This document shows, one piece after another, positions 23,001 to 30,076 of a stretch of DNA of 34,223 bases (its first letter is position 1; every line of letters starts with the position of its first letter). The notes under the pieces are model-generated. The model made no database searches and was not told the origin of the DNA. It saw only the letters and a program-made list of their open reading frames with translations. Source of the DNA: a virus. The stretch spans positions 1-34,223 of the IMG/VR virus record IMGVR_UViG_3300028800_000229. One strand, 5' to 3'. The translations under genes and the position numbers were made by a program.

Positions 23001-23241
23001 CGGAGTTGGTTCTGACTACTCAAAAATTATTCCATCGCAATATACCATTATTACATCTAGCGCGATTTTGGGAGTAGCGGGCTTTCCCATTGGAGCAACT
23101 GGTGCGGCTAGTAAAGTCTCATTATTTTGCAGTGCTTTTTCGTTCAGCACATTTCCAAATGCAACATTTGACGGGCAGTTCAACGCGCCAGTCAACGCAA
23201 ATACCTATTGGATATATCCGGCGAGTATTTTTGCCCAATGA
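20098..23241 (+). CDS. Large fibre-like beta-helical protein (1047 aa)
   Basis: The largest protein here. Residues 1-50 are basic and polar and 51-66 hydrophobic (AIIGLMILLAVSAPAL). After 70 the sequence becomes Ser/Thr/Asn-rich beta repeats. About 430-620 resembles a pectin-lyase-like beta-helix (DSINGDDSLGMAGNYPFKTI, SATISINQGFYSETAVI). Tail-fibre modules recur later: GDGGKLTNV near 690, and two copies of a TN..GTLP...LP..VLTN unit near 740 and 817. The C-terminal 200 residues form a compact domain (APIGATGVPALVGESGC) that may bind receptors. From about 20980 the DNA becomes clearly more AT-rich than neighbouring genes, suggesting an exchanged tip. Placement between capsid and connector is unusual. 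Probable receptor-binding or head fibre. Confidence 0.65.
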   Translation: MKTSKTENLKPAAAALPAPMKDRAIKTPEQRRPARTEDILGKPSARPLTRAIIGLMILLAVSAPALTTISIHLQVMTGSPVNRDIHLIPDIPTNSLVNGNNLVGLLPVPPVHPTNGVGYATVLPWSYTLTVDGWPRAYHIQVLDSTNILDVSSLITNSVSVGAPNIFGLPSVTASNSASVTFTGNGTPTNPLMATATLAGSLGTAAYADTNRFDAAGTAASTATALSNSIAASGQASNALYAVRASSAAIVDNGVTNAVADSNAVVYVASGTVHIGGLPPSGGGSGWTPNNVQSNNINGALTNGQTFYISTNQYLISGCPSNQYNGVMTISKVGTSYLDYTNPSGNHLVYNDQSVGNTWILTPTTNSGIYNYYIDTSFNLSNPLQPFMDINSHISGNYCSAIYVTNTPSGVKSLVIDRPVVVSGFQANVINVDSINGDDSLGMAGNYPFKTINAAVTSTTNSATISINQGFYSETAVIRPNQSVIGNGSNVIVQSIFLASGDYVKNIKVTQQIQAYPNRSAENVVLDSVSSYTGNVDLFVTDFRTNWFFKNCDFRTDGSTGSTIYNGTVVGIEEHWNESISTIGAGTQGYVSGYGGSTGGGVGNLGVCRIYGGTVICTNVSGSSGCIFIQDTNTSYELYGVNLLHNNRVDNPAIFTNFAPRVSITGYYTDNGVPVSLSTNIAKYFVGDGGKLTNVIALDSVHATNADYVNGTLSNSISGSAASATVVTTAALTNSVYATNILSGGTLPMGMLPSNVLTNAAAFDTNGAALSMSNSVFQAITNWDATQDSQYLAATNGTAVNLTISSGNIRGATNYSATNLVGTLPLAQLPAVVLTNGANLTNVFSYFGLNPALLTAAYECPAAPIGATGVPALVGESGCDVFTPFKVYQTRTFTNIWFGFQNGTNTVKVAIYNSSPTNGLPSSLITGLSTNVLSTNGFSLVTNVVSLTLTPGLYYFALCPSNSSGSFNGVGSDYSKIIPSQYTIITSSAILGVAGFPIGATGAASKVSLFCSAFSFSTFPNATFDGQFNAPVNANTYWIYPASIFAQ

Positions 23242-23363
23242 CCAAAAACATTTTGAACATCGTGTTGATTATGCACAATCTGATAATGGCAAAATTAGCA
23301 GTCGCAGCGGCAAGCGCGACGAATGGCAATTTCATTTTGACCACCCGCGCCTCACTGCGCTGA
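23238..23363 (+). CDS. 41-aa hydrophobic small protein after the fibre gene
   Basis: The ATG overlaps the fibre stop (ATGA) and the frame ends 4 nt before the connector gene. It encodes MTKNILNIVLIMHNLIMAKL and then AVAAASATNGN..., which resembles a short membrane peptide or signal sequence. It fills the 126-bp gap and is AT-rich like the fibre gene's end, so it may have moved in with it. A real but unassigned small gene is plausible. Confidence 0.4.
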   Translation: MTKNILNIVLIMHNLIMAKLAVAAASATNGNFILTTRASLR

Positions 23364-23367
23364 ATTT

Positions 23368-23973
23368 ATGTTAACCGAACTCGCCACCGTCAAGGCCCGG
23401 CTCAAGATCGCGGACAGCGATATTGTGGATGATGTCCTGCTCACCGGCTTCATGGCCCTCGTTTCCGGCCGGATGCAGAACGATTGCAACCGCGTTTTCG
23501 ACCGGGCCGTAAACGCGCAGTTCGAGTTTCGCGGCGATGAGCACGATCTGCTGGTGGACCGTTACCCGCTCGAAAGCGTCTCCCTGTTTGAAACCAAAAA
23601 CAGCGAGGCGGAAGGCTGGGTGGCCGTCGCCGATCCGGTGGACTATCTCATCTCCCCGGGGCGGGCGGTCATCGAGTTGCGGGATCAACTGGCCACGAGC
23701 CGCCAGCTCGGCCGCGTGACCTACACCGGCGGCTATGTGCTGCCGGCGGATCAGGGCGACAAGGGCGAGGTGCCAGCCGGTCAGACGGCGCTGCCGGCGG
23801 AAGTGGAGCAGAGCGTGGTCGAGCAGATCGCGCACCTTTACAAGAACCGGGACCGGCTGGGCATCAGCAGCGTCAGCGGCGACGGCGGCGGCTTGAGCCT
23901 GGACAAAGCCTCATGGGTCTGGCTGCCGGCAGTGGCGGCCGTGGTGGAGAAATATACGAGATTTAGGATGTAG
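23368..23973 (+). CDS. Head-tail connector, gp6-like (201 aa)
   Basis: Matches phage head-tail connector proteins of the HK97 gp6 / PF05135 kind. It has an N-terminal helix pair (LATVKARLKIADSDIVDDVL, MALVSGRMQNDCNRVF), a beta section with DRYPLESVSLFE and VDYLISPGRAVIEL, then GRVTYTGGYVLP. A C-terminal helix follows (VEQSVVEQIAHLYKNRDRLG). It would form the ring under the portal. Standard length. Confidence 0.82.
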   Translation: MLTELATVKARLKIADSDIVDDVLLTGFMALVSGRMQNDCNRVFDRAVNAQFEFRGDEHDLLVDRYPLESVSLFETKNSEAEGWVAVADPVDYLISPGRAVIELRDQLATSRQLGRVTYTGGYVLPADQGDKGEVPAGQTALPAEVEQSVVEQIAHLYKNRDRLGISSVSGDGGGLSLDKASWVWLPAVAAVVEKYTRFRM

Positions 23974-24030
23974 GTAGGGCGGTCAGTCCTCTGACCGCCG
24001 GGCGGCGCGCACAGAGTGACGCGCCCTACC
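23973..24030. repeat. REP-like palindromic repeat with nested hairpins
   Basis: Outer arms are GGTAGGGCG (23973-23981) and CGCCCTACC (24022-24030). Inside are a 9-bp perfect stem GGCGGTCAG / CTGACCGCC (23978-23986, 23991-23999, loop TCCT) and a 6-bp stem GGCGCG / CGCGCC (24004-24009, 24020-24025). The three stems compete at their edges and could form a cruciform or cloverleaf. It fills the gap between connector and tail-completion genes. Nested palindromes of this kind are typical of dispersed REP/MITE-like elements in bacterial chromosomes. Confidence 0.6.
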
Positions 24031-24041
24031 AAAAATAAAAA

Positions 24042-24650
24042 ATGGAAATTCGACTCACAGAAAAAGGCACAGCGGCGGCGATTGAAAAACTCAATGCGCT
24101 GCCGGAAAAGCTGGATGCCGCAATTGCCAAGGGTCTCGCACGCGGCCTGCTCATCGCCGTGGGCGTGGTGCAGAATGATTTTCTATCCGGGCCGCGCCCG
24201 ACGCACATCCAGTCCATCACCGGCCGGCTCCGCATAGGTGTGCAATCCTCGGTGGAAGTGACGCCCAACCGGATCATCGGGCGGATCGGCGACAACGTGC
24301 CTTACGCGGGCTATCACGAATTCGGTTTTCATGGCGTGGTGAACGTCAAGGCGTTCACGCGCGTGGTGGGCCAGCATTTTGCCGGCAAGAACGATGCCGG
24401 CACTTATCTGGACTCGGTGCGCGGCACGCGCCGGCAGGTGGTCAGCGACAAGGGTGAGGTGCTGGGCTTCCGCGAATCGCGCAAGCGCGCGGCGGGTCGC
24501 CAGCGCACCGGCTTTGTGCAGTTTGAAAATGTCCGCGCGCACCAGCGCCGCGTGGATTATTCCGGCAAGCCGTATGTCGCGCCGGCCTTGAAGCAGTCCA
24601 TCCCGGTGATTCTGGAAGAAATCAAAAACGAGGTTGCCGCCCTAAAATGA
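24042..24650 (+). CDS. Tail completion / head closure protein, HK97 gp10-like (202 aa)
   Basis: Resembles HK97 gp10-family minor tail proteins. It has an N-terminal helix pair (AAAIEKLNALPEKLDAAIAK and ARGLLIAVGVVQNDF), GRLRIGVQSSVEV, a RIGDNVPYAGYHEFG turn, and a closing SGKPYVAPALKQSIPVILEE helix. Compared with the family it carries an insert of about 60 residues (110-175, basic). It would sit at the neck or tail terminus. The leader is CCAAAAATAAAA-ATG. Confidence 0.75.
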   Translation: MEIRLTEKGTAAAIEKLNALPEKLDAAIAKGLARGLLIAVGVVQNDFLSGPRPTHIQSITGRLRIGVQSSVEVTPNRIIGRIGDNVPYAGYHEFGFHGVVNVKAFTRVVGQHFAGKNDAGTYLDSVRGTRRQVVSDKGEVLGFRESRKRAAGRQRTGFVQFENVRAHQRRVDYSGKPYVAPALKQSIPVILEEIKNEVAALK

Positions 24651-25117
24651 ACCCGCCGAAATCCATCAAGCAACAGATCATCGCCGCGCTGCTGAAGCTG
24701 GCCGCGCCGCTCCTGAAGAACGAGGCGGGCATCCGCAAGATCGAGCGCAAGCGCACCTTGTTCCTGTTGGAGGATACCAAGCCGGCCATTCACCTGGTCA
24801 TCACGCCGGAGACGGTCATGGGCGAGGACACGCGCGGCTACGACATCGAGTTTCACGCGCTCTACAAGATCATTTGCGACGACGCGCGGGATCCGGCAGA
24901 CCTCGCGGACGGCGTGGCGGCGTTTTTGCAGTCGGCCATCGAAAAGGATCCGCAGCTCAACGGCGGCGACAACAACGGCGCGAGCCTGGCGAGCTGGGTC
25001 AAATATTTTGGCGACACACCTTTTACCCAGGAGGAGCTCAAGCCGGATGGCGGCATTCTGGTGACATTTCTTGTCCGGTATCGCCGGCTCAAGGGAGACC
25101 CAAACACGACCTATTAA
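24647..25117 (+). CDS. Tail terminator-like protein (156 aa)
   Basis: The ATG overlaps the previous stop (ATGA). A basic helix (1-45) precedes an alpha/beta domain with AIHLVITPETVMGED, GYDIEFHALYKIICDDARDP and helix LADGVAAFLQSAIEKDPQLN. It ends in a strand ILVTFLVRYRRLKGDP, the usual ending for tail terminator/completion proteins. Position between gp10-like and tail tube genes is the normal slot for the tail terminator. Assignment by layout plus fold pattern. Confidence 0.6.
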   Translation: MNPPKSIKQQIIAALLKLAAPLLKNEAGIRKIERKRTLFLLEDTKPAIHLVITPETVMGEDTRGYDIEFHALYKIICDDARDPADLADGVAAFLQSAIEKDPQLNGGDNNGASLASWVKYFGDTPFTQEELKPDGGILVTFLVRYRRLKGDPNTTY

Positions 25118-25141
25118 CCATCAACCAACTAAAATAAAATT

Positions 25142-26143
25142 ATGGAAAGAAGCAATATTGGGCTGCTCCTCGCGGGCAGCGAAACCACCTACGCGACCGA
25201 CCCGACTTTGTCGGCGGCGGCCAACATCATCGCCTGCACCCGCAAGGGCGTGGCGTTCGCGCCCAAGTTCACGCGCATCTCGCGCGAGATCCTGGACGGT
25301 TCCTATGGCCAGGTGAGCGGCTATAACACCATGGGCATCGCGGACCTGTCCTTCGACGTGGAACTGCGCGGCAACCGCACGGACGGCAGCGCGGCGGATA
25401 TCTCCGCCGGGGCCATCGGCCATCTCATCGAGATTGATCCCCTGCTGCTAGCCTGCGATCTGGCCGCGACTTATACCCCCGAATCCACCAGCGGCGCGCG
25501 CGATGGAAAAGTCATTTATAATCCCGCCATCCCATCCGACCAGGGCAAGAGCGTTACGTTCTATTGGTATTCCGGTTCCAAGCTGCACAAGATCGTTGGC
25601 GCGAAAGGCACGTTTAAGCTGTCGTTAAACGCCGGAAAAATCCCGGTGTTCAGCTTCAAGTTTCAAGGCCTTTATGTGGCCGTGACGGATGCGTCCATTC
25701 CTGGCAGCCAGACCTGGCTCAACACCAAGCCGCCGGTGTTTCAGAGCAGCACGTCGGTGATTGATGCCTATGCGCCCACGTTCACGAAGCTGGACTTTGA
25801 CCTGGGCAACACCATCACCCAGCGTGACGACGGCACCGCCGCGAACGGCATCAAGGGATTCCTGATCACGGACCGCAAATCATCGCTGACGATTGATCCT
25901 GAATCGGTCACGGAGGCGACGAAACCCCTCTGGGCCAATCTGGCGGCTTCCACGTCCGCCACGGTCAGCGCCACGGTCGGCTCGCAAGCCGGCAACGAGG
26001 CCAAGCTCACCTGCACCGGCGAACCGGTGGATGTCAGCTATTCCGATGACAAGGGCTTGCGCCGCCAGCCCATCAAGTTTGAGATCAATCGTCCGACCAT
26101 CGGCACGACGCCCGGCTCGGAAATCGCGTTGCAATTCAACTGA
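25142..26143 (+). CDS. Major tail tube protein (333 aa)
   Basis: Residue patterns fit siphovirus tail tube proteins. Visible are a start with NIGLLLAGSETTYATDPTLS, then VAFAPKFTRISREIL and LSFDVELRG, a GHLIEIDPLLLAC segment, and a beta sandwich with GKIPVFSFKFQGLYVAV. The C-terminal 70 residues (from about 262) look like an added Ig-like beta domain with a TLTIDPESVTEATKP-type strand pattern. It is followed by the chaperone pair and tape measure, the standard order. The leader ACCATCAACCAACTAAAATAAAATT-ATG resembles that of the 207-aa exported protein. Confidence 0.78.
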   Translation: MERSNIGLLLAGSETTYATDPTLSAAANIIACTRKGVAFAPKFTRISREILDGSYGQVSGYNTMGIADLSFDVELRGNRTDGSAADISAGAIGHLIEIDPLLLACDLAATYTPESTSGARDGKVIYNPAIPSDQGKSVTFYWYSGSKLHKIVGAKGTFKLSLNAGKIPVFSFKFQGLYVAVTDASIPGSQTWLNTKPPVFQSSTSVIDAYAPTFTKLDFDLGNTITQRDDGTAANGIKGFLITDRKSSLTIDPESVTEATKPLWANLAASTSATVSATVGSQAGNEAKLTCTGEPVDVSYSDDKGLRRQPIKFEINRPTIGTTPGSEIALQFN

Positions 26144-26149
26144 AAATCA

Positions 26150-26208
26150 TCCGCTGATTTCGCCGATCGCGCAGATTTGTTTCTGCGAAAATCGGCGGAA
26201 TCGGCGGA
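26150..26208. repeat. REP-like 59-bp imperfect palindrome
   Basis: TCCGCTGATTTCGCCGAT (26150-26167) pairs with ATCGGCGGAATCGGCGGA (26191-26208), 16 of 18 positions. An inner perfect 6-bp stem CGCAGA / TCTGCG (26170-26175, 26182-26187) adds to it. It occupies the gap between tail tube and chaperone genes and differs in sequence from the repeat at 23973-24030. Confidence 0.6.
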
Positions 26209-26225
26209 CAAAAAATAAAAAGAAT

Positions 26226-26627
26226 ATGACTGAAATTAAACCACCGGTGGTGACAGCAGACGACGTGCTCAAGGGCGTGAAGGAAGTGGCCGTGCTGGCC
26301 CGCGATGGGACGTTGAAAAAAGTTGTGGTCAGCGCGATGAACTGGCGCACGGCACTGGGCGCGAGCTTCAAGAGCATTGACGCCGCCATGATTCATCTGC
26401 TGGAAAACTGCATCGCCAGGGAGGCGCAGCCGGTGTTGGACAGCATCATTCCGCTGCACCTGGTCTGGCTCACGAATGTGGCGCATCAGCTCACCAATGG
26501 CATTGATGCGCTTAAAAAAGCCAGCGCACCGCTGGACCTCATAAAAAAAGAAGTGGCGCCCGCGCCGGCAGCGACGCCGGAGAAAGCGCCGGATTCGGCG
26601 ACTTCTTCGCCGTCGAATGTGAGCTGA
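26226..26627 (+). CDS. Tail assembly chaperone, short form (lambda gpG-like) (133 aa)
   Basis: The start is the ATG at 26226 after AAAAAATAAAAAGAAT; the frame upstream is a shadow of the tube gene. It is a mostly helical protein (VLKGVKEVAVLARDGTLKKV, WRTALGASFKSIDAAMIHLL), ending in a Pro/Ala/Ser tail. Position just before the tape measure and the slippery site near its end identify it as the G-type chaperone. These bind tape measure protein during tail assembly. Confidence 0.75.
   Translation: MTEIKPPVVTADDVLKGVKEVAVLARDGTLKKVVVSAMNWRTALGASFKSIDAAMIHLLENCIAREAQPVLDSIIPLHLVWLTNVAHQLTNGIDALKKASAPLDLIKKEVAPAPAATPEKAPDSATSSPSNVS
26543..26549 (+). promoter_or_regulatory. -1 ribosomal frameshift site (A AAA AAA)
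   Basis: In the chaperone frame the codons read ATA AAA AAA GAA, so the heptamer A_AAA_AAA fits the X_XXY_YYZ rule. A perfect CCGGC / GCCGG stem (26565-26569, 26576-26580) begins 15 nt downstream and could stimulate slipping. The -1 frame is open from the TAA just upstream of this site to 26917. An earlier run (CTT AAA AAA) does not fit the rule and lies at or before the TAA. Confidence 0.75.
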
Positions 26628-26917
26628 TTGAATGCGGCTGGGGCGAAGCTCGACTGGCCGTGATGTCTCCAGCGCAGTTGGTTTGGACGCAGCAGCAGCA
26701 CACGGCGCGGGAGATCAAGGCGGAGATCCGCTGGCTGCTTAGCGCCACGGCGGCGGCGAACACCGGGGCGAACGGCGGCGACGCCGCCAAGGACCGGCTG
26801 GAGCTTTTGCAGGATGAGCTGAAGCGACTTTGCAATGAGGTTGCAGACGCCGAACCAAAGAGTAACACGCCGCTAAGTGCGGAAGAGTTTGCGGAGTGGG
26901 TGAATCGTAAATCGTAA
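26549..26917 (+). CDS. Frameshift extension of the tail assembly chaperone (GT-like)
   Basis: Read in the -1 frame from the slip site, this gives a 230-aa fusion with the 108 upstream residues. The extension includes GDFFAVECELIECGWGEARL in the stretch before the first ATG (26660), which looks coding. It continues MSPAQLVWTQQQHTAREIKA. This T-like part would bind the tail tube subunit. Independent initiation at 26660 is possible but would drop the conserved-looking lead-in. Confidence 0.65.
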   Translation, partial: RSGARAGSDAGESAGFGDFFAVECELIECGWGEARLAVMSPAQLVWTQQQHTAREIKAEIRWLLSATAAANTGANGGDAAKDRLELLQDELKRLCNEVADAEPKSNTPLSAEEFAEWVNRKS

Positions 26918-26926
26918 ATCGTAAAT
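26903..26926 (+). repeat. Short tandem repeat AATCGTA before the tape measure gene
   Basis: Three AATCGTA units in tandem plus a partial one, overlapping the stop of the chaperone extension and ending 2 nt before the tape measure ATG. Two units of the same heptamer occur at 10803-10816 before the lipase gene. Confidence 0.6.
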
Positions 26927-26928
26927 TT

Positions 26929-28962
26929 ATGGGCGCTGACAACATCGTAGAATACCAGGTGGCGATCACCAAGAGCGGAACGGGCGCGGCGGACGCTGCG
27001 AACGATCTGACGCATTTGCACGCATCGGCGACGGCGGCAGGATTAGGTATTGCTGCAGCGGCAGAAGTTGGCGTCCAAAGTATGCACCGGATGGCCGGGG
27101 CTAGTTATTATGCGCGCGGCGCTATTGATGCAGTTCGGTTTGCGGCTGCCGATGGTGGAATGCGCGCGGCCTTTTACGCGCTTGATGAAACTCTGCGCGG
27201 ATTGATGTCGTCGGGAATGATCACCGCCTCGGTGTTTAGCGCACTGGCGATACCGTTGGCGGCGGTTGTCGCCGGGACATGGACGAGTGTTGATGCGTGG
27301 AAAGCCTACAAGGCTGCGCAGGAAGCGGCGGCGGACAATCTGGCGTTTCTCCAACAGACGGATTTGCTCTCGGTCCGGCTTTCGGGCGTGGTGGATCATC
27401 TGACAGCCATCGGCCAGATGACTCCGGAAGTGGCTAAGAAAATTCAGGAGATGGTTTCCCAGACCAATCCGCATGCGGCGGATGCCTATAATTTTGTGCC
27501 GGGAATCTTTGGCGGCAATGCCGTGGCCACCGGTAGCCGGCCCGACCAGATGATTCCTGATGCGCAAAAGGTGGCGCTGGCCGGCGAGATGATCCAAGGC
27601 ATGGCGGCGTCCATGAAAATAACCGCCGACGAGGCGGAACGGCTCAACGAACAACTGACGACCGCTTCCAATAAAACTGCCGGCGATGTGGCCGGTAGCA
27701 TCACCACTTATCTTACCGGCTTGGAAAAAAATCAGGCGGCGATGGAAGCGTGGGATAAATTGCAGGGCAAAATAATCGCCGAAGGTTTGACCGGCATTGA
27801 CAAAGAGCGGGCGCAAATCGCCATCGCGGCGGCGGAAATGAACAAGGCGATTGATGCAGCAGCGGCAAAGTCTGGCGGCCGGGTGAGTAATTCGCAAATC
27901 GCCTCAGCTCATCAGTCGGTGGCGGAAAATGCCGATGCCGCCGATGCAGCGGCCGTGGAGGCGAATGGTCTTAAGGAGGTAAATGCCGAGATTCAGCAAG
28001 AAATTCAATTTTACGGCGAGCTGACATCAGCCATCAGTAAGGAAATCCAAGAATCCAAGCAGCGCGCCGCCGCTGAACAGCAGCTTGGAGATTTGCAGGC
28101 GCGATTGACCGAGCAGACCTTGACCGGCACTCAGCGTGAGGACGCGGCCATTGATGCGCGTTATGCCGATGAGCAGGCCAAGATAAGTGAGCTGGCGTTG
28201 AAACTAAACCTCACGGCCGCTCAGCAGCAGACCCTTTCCAATCAGGCGCTGGCCGGCTGGCAGGCGCAGCGCGCGGCGGTGGACACGCTGGCGGGCCGCA
28301 TCAATGCCAGCCTGCAAACCACGCAGGACATAGAGCTGACCATCGCGCATTCTTTTGCCAGTGGCATGACGAGCGCGTTCCAGGCGTTCATCGGCGGCAC
28401 GGAAAGCGCCGACCAGGCGTTTGGAAAATTCGCGGCGCAGATGATGGAGCAGGTGGCCGCGATGATTTTGGAGATGGAAATTTTGAAGGCTATCATGGGC
28501 GCGCTGGGAGGATTGGCTACTGGCAGTAGTGGTGGAGATTTTACCGGTGGCGGATTGTCTGATGTGAGGGCGGATGCGCTGGGCGGTGTGCATTTTGCTG
28601 CGGATGGCATTCAGGCGGTTTCTTCGCCTACTTATTTTCCCCGTTTCAATGTGCTGGCGGGTGAGGCTGGCACGGAGATGTTGACGGTTCTGGCCAAGCC
28701 CACCATGCGCAGCATCGGCGGCATGGATGCGGTGGTGGGCAACGCCGGCTCGCGCCGGCTGGCCATCACCAATGCGAACGATCTGGAGAATCGTGGTGCC
28801 GGCGGCGGCGCGAGTGGTTTGATCCACATCCAGATTGATCACACGCCGGAGACGCAGGCCACCATCATCCAGAACAGCATCAAAGGCGCGACCACTGAAG
28901 TGACCCGGCAGTTGAAACGCAATTCGCCCATGTCTGCGGCGGTCAAACAGCTCACGGCCTGA
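26929..28962 (+). CDS. Tape measure protein (677 aa)
   Basis: Sets tail length. It is Ala-rich and helical with coiled coils (for example GLKEVNAEIQQEIQFYGELT). A hydrophobic stretch lies at about 92-118 (GMITASVFSALAIPLAAVVA). The C-terminal part has the usual tape-measure ending: IAHSFASGMTSAFQAFIGGT, AFGKFAAQMMEQVAAMILEM, then a Gly-rich hinge and VLAGEAGTEMLTVLAKP. At roughly 0.15 nm per residue the tail would be about 100 nm; this is an estimate. It follows the frameshifting chaperones. It is smaller than lambda gpH. Confidence 0.85.
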   Translation: MGADNIVEYQVAITKSGTGAADAANDLTHLHASATAAGLGIAAAAEVGVQSMHRMAGASYYARGAIDAVRFAAADGGMRAAFYALDETLRGLMSSGMITASVFSALAIPLAAVVAGTWTSVDAWKAYKAAQEAAADNLAFLQQTDLLSVRLSGVVDHLTAIGQMTPEVAKKIQEMVSQTNPHAADAYNFVPGIFGGNAVATGSRPDQMIPDAQKVALAGEMIQGMAASMKITADEAERLNEQLTTASNKTAGDVAGSITTYLTGLEKNQAAMEAWDKLQGKIIAEGLTGIDKERAQIAIAAAEMNKAIDAAAAKSGGRVSNSQIASAHQSVAENADAADAAAVEANGLKEVNAEIQQEIQFYGELTSAISKEIQESKQRAAAEQQLGDLQARLTEQTLTGTQREDAAIDARYADEQAKISELALKLNLTAAQQQTLSNQALAGWQAQRAAVDTLAGRINASLQTTQDIELTIAHSFASGMTSAFQAFIGGTESADQAFGKFAAQMMEQVAAMILEMEILKAIMGALGGLATGSSGGDFTGGGLSDVRADALGGVHFAADGIQAVSSPTYFPRFNVLAGEAGTEMLTVLAKPTMRSIGGMDAVVGNAGSRRLAITNANDLENRGAGGGASGLIHIQIDHTPETQATIIQNSIKGATTEVTRQLKRNSPMSAAVKQLTA

Positions 28963-28969
28963 TATATAT

Positions 28970-30076
28970 ATGAGCAATCTTTTTTATCCCGTCGGCTTGA
29001 TTCAGAATCTGGATATCCAGCAGATGGATCGCACTCTGGTGGACGCATTTGAGAATGGCACCACTTCGGCGCGTTCCTATTGGGCGGCAAATAATTTCAA
29101 GCGCATCTTCCAGATCACGCACGCGCCGCTCAAGCCGGCCGAGTTCAAGTATCTGAAATCGTTTTATGCGCAGCGCAGCGGCCAGTTCGATACCTTCTGG
29201 TTCCGGGACAATATCGGCCGCAATGGCAATGCCTCGGTGCGGTTCAGCCAGGCGCTCTATCACGAGCGGCACCAGCAGGTGGTGACGCTGACCAAGCAAT
29301 ATGTGAATCTGGCCGAGGTCGCGCCGATCCGCGCGCTCCCGGAATTTGACGAGGTGACGGCGGCGGCGGGCAGCGCGCCGGTGATATGGTATGACGCGAA
29401 CCGGGAATATTACCTGCAACATTGCGGCGCGGTGATTTTGGATCCACTGGGCCAGACGCTGGATGTGATGGGTAATTACCGGGCGACATGGCAGGCCGGG
29501 ACGATTAATTTTGGCAGCAGCATTTTTGGCCAGTATCAATACTACAATTTCAGCGGCGTGGAATGGGCAAAGACGGCGGCGAATATCACGCAGCTCGCCG
29601 GCACGCAGCCGGCCTGCACGATTTTTTGCATCTTCAAAGCCAGCGTCTCGGCGGCGAACCAGGTGTTGTTTTCCATCGGCAATAATTCAACCGGCGGCGC
29701 GCTGGGCGTGGCGCTGAAATCAAGCAACGCGATAGCGGCGTGGCTGGGCGGCGCGACTTATGGGCCGGATATGTCCTACACCGCTGACACGTTTATGTCG
29801 GCTGCCATAGCTTGGGTAGGTTCTTCGAATGAGCACAGTGTTTATCTCAATGCGGCCTACCAATACAATAGCTCTTCCTATGCGCGTTCGTTGGTGGCTG
29901 GGCCGCTGGTGCTGGGAGCCGCGCCGAATGGCGCTTTGATCGCCAACCCGTCCAACGCTATGGCGAATTGCAATCTGGCGCATGTCCTTGTTTTTGCCGG
30001 AAACCTCACGCTAGCGCAGATCAAGGCTGTCCATAATCTGCTCGGCTATCAATACGGACTCGCCACTGTTTCATGA
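28970..30076 (+). CDS. Distal tail protein (DUF2460-like) with a C-terminal LamG-like lectin domain (368 aa)
   Basis: Residues 40-125 resemble DUF2460-type distal tail proteins (FKYLKSFYAQRSGQFDTFWF, then RDNIGRNG and VRFSQALYHE). Residues 145-368 look like a concanavalin A/LamG jelly roll: VIWYDANREYY start, TIFCIFKASVSAANQVLFSI, HSVYLNAAYQYNSSSYAR and a final LAHVLVFAGNLTLAQIKAV. Such domains bind cell-surface glycans. It probably forms the tail end ring and displays a receptor-binding lobe. The ATG follows TGATATATAT. The stop overlaps the next start (ATGA). Confidence 0.7.
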   Translation: MSNLFYPVGLIQNLDIQQMDRTLVDAFENGTTSARSYWAANNFKRIFQITHAPLKPAEFKYLKSFYAQRSGQFDTFWFRDNIGRNGNASVRFSQALYHERHQQVVTLTKQYVNLAEVAPIRALPEFDEVTAAAGSAPVIWYDANREYYLQHCGAVILDPLGQTLDVMGNYRATWQAGTINFGSSIFGQYQYYNFSGVEWAKTAANITQLAGTQPACTIFCIFKASVSAANQVLFSIGNNSTGGALGVALKSSNAIAAWLGGATYGPDMSYTADTFMSAAIAWVGSSNEHSVYLNAAYQYNSSSYARSLVAGPLVLGAAPNGALIANPSNAMANCNLAHVLVFAGNLTLAQIKAVHNLLGYQYGLATVS

